DNA of 64,000 bases from Acidobacteriota bacterium. Lineage in GTDB: Bacteria; Acidobacteriota; Terriglobia; Bryobacterales; Bryobacteraceae. A program made the translations under genes and the position numbers. Location: positions 86,044 to 150,043 of the forward strand of contig JAFDVZ010000006.1 in NCBI GenBank assembly GCA_018268715.1. The letters run 5' to 3'. Shown here piece after piece: positions 63,929 through 64,000 of the stretch; the stretch's first letter is position 1; each line of letters opens with the position of its first letter. The notes beneath the pieces are model-generated. The model did no database searches and was not told where the DNA came from. It saw only the letters and a list, made by a program, of their open reading frames with translations.

Positions 63929-64000
63929 ACGTCGTGATCTCCATCAGCAATCCAGCAGCGGGCGAAACCAACAGCGTCTCCGTGACCTCCGCCCCTCACC

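Noticed and set aside
60060..64000. CRISPR array for the short repeats
   Set aside because: Repeats are unevenly spaced, partly reversed, and separated by genes; no spacer pattern or cas gene.

Overview
This window is GC-rich, gene-dense bacterial DNA. It carries diderm envelope genes (a TolC-type channel, a Wza-type exporter, OmpA-like and lipoprotein-type proteins), a flagellar basal-body cluster, many TPR proteins, a Tat-type sulfatase, a SET-domain protein and a GxxExxY protein. That mix points to an acidobacterium, most likely of the Solibacter/Bryobacter kind. The assignment rests on gene content only; there is no rRNA gene in the window.

Layout. 1-14.5 kb: the end of a ceramidase-like gene, a decayed tandem array of about 143-bp units built from the gene junction itself, an FGGY sugar kinase, a YegP-like protein, then a minus-strand run (prepilin peptidase, two glycosyltransferases, M50 protease, HU). 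After a flavin reductase come two TPR genes and a four-gene operon (coiled-coil protein, roadblock/OmpA-like membrane protein, MglA-like GTPase, hybrid histidine kinase). 14.6-24.5 kb: glycolate oxidase subunit with a TlpA-type thioredoxin, two pterin synthase homologues with folE, yceD-rpmF-plsX, a DsbD-type reductase and an M28 peptidase. 24.4-30.9 kb: flgB-flgC-fliE-fliF-fliG-fliH-fliI-fliJ on the minus strand. 31-41 kb: TolC, threonine synthase behind a structured intergenic region, SET protein, malate dehydrogenase with a tiny membrane protein, sulfatase, HxlR regulator divergent from an NADP-binding oxidoreductase, MscS channel, tRNA-Gly. 41.2-46.3 kb: an ISC iron-sulfur operon (iscR-like, iscS, iscU, iscA, hscB, hscA, iscX, no ferredoxin gene), then tRNA-Thr.

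46.4-59.9 kb is a Wzx/Wzy-type exopolysaccharide locus: promoter, a leader holding a near-perfect ops (RfaH-type) element, an RHH regulator, Wza, Wzc with fused tyrosine kinase, flippase, methyltransferase, glycosyltransferases, polymerase and the WbaP initiator. Its middle, about 50.1-58.4 kb, is less GC-rich than its flanks and holds a dead IS630 transposase, which suggests transfer. 60-64 kb is a patchwork of packaging-terminase pieces: an ATPase half, two nearly identical copies of the nuclease half, a small gene, a HicB antitoxin with a frameshifted HicA, and a GxxExxY gene. Short repeats with the core CTCYGTGAGAA separate most of these genes.

Points that most deserve follow-up are the junction array (0.8-1.6 kb), the envelope-spanning GTPase module (10.1-14.4 kb), the ops element (46.6 kb), the folded region before thrC (33.1-33.3 kb) and the split terminase with its repeat family (60-64 kb).
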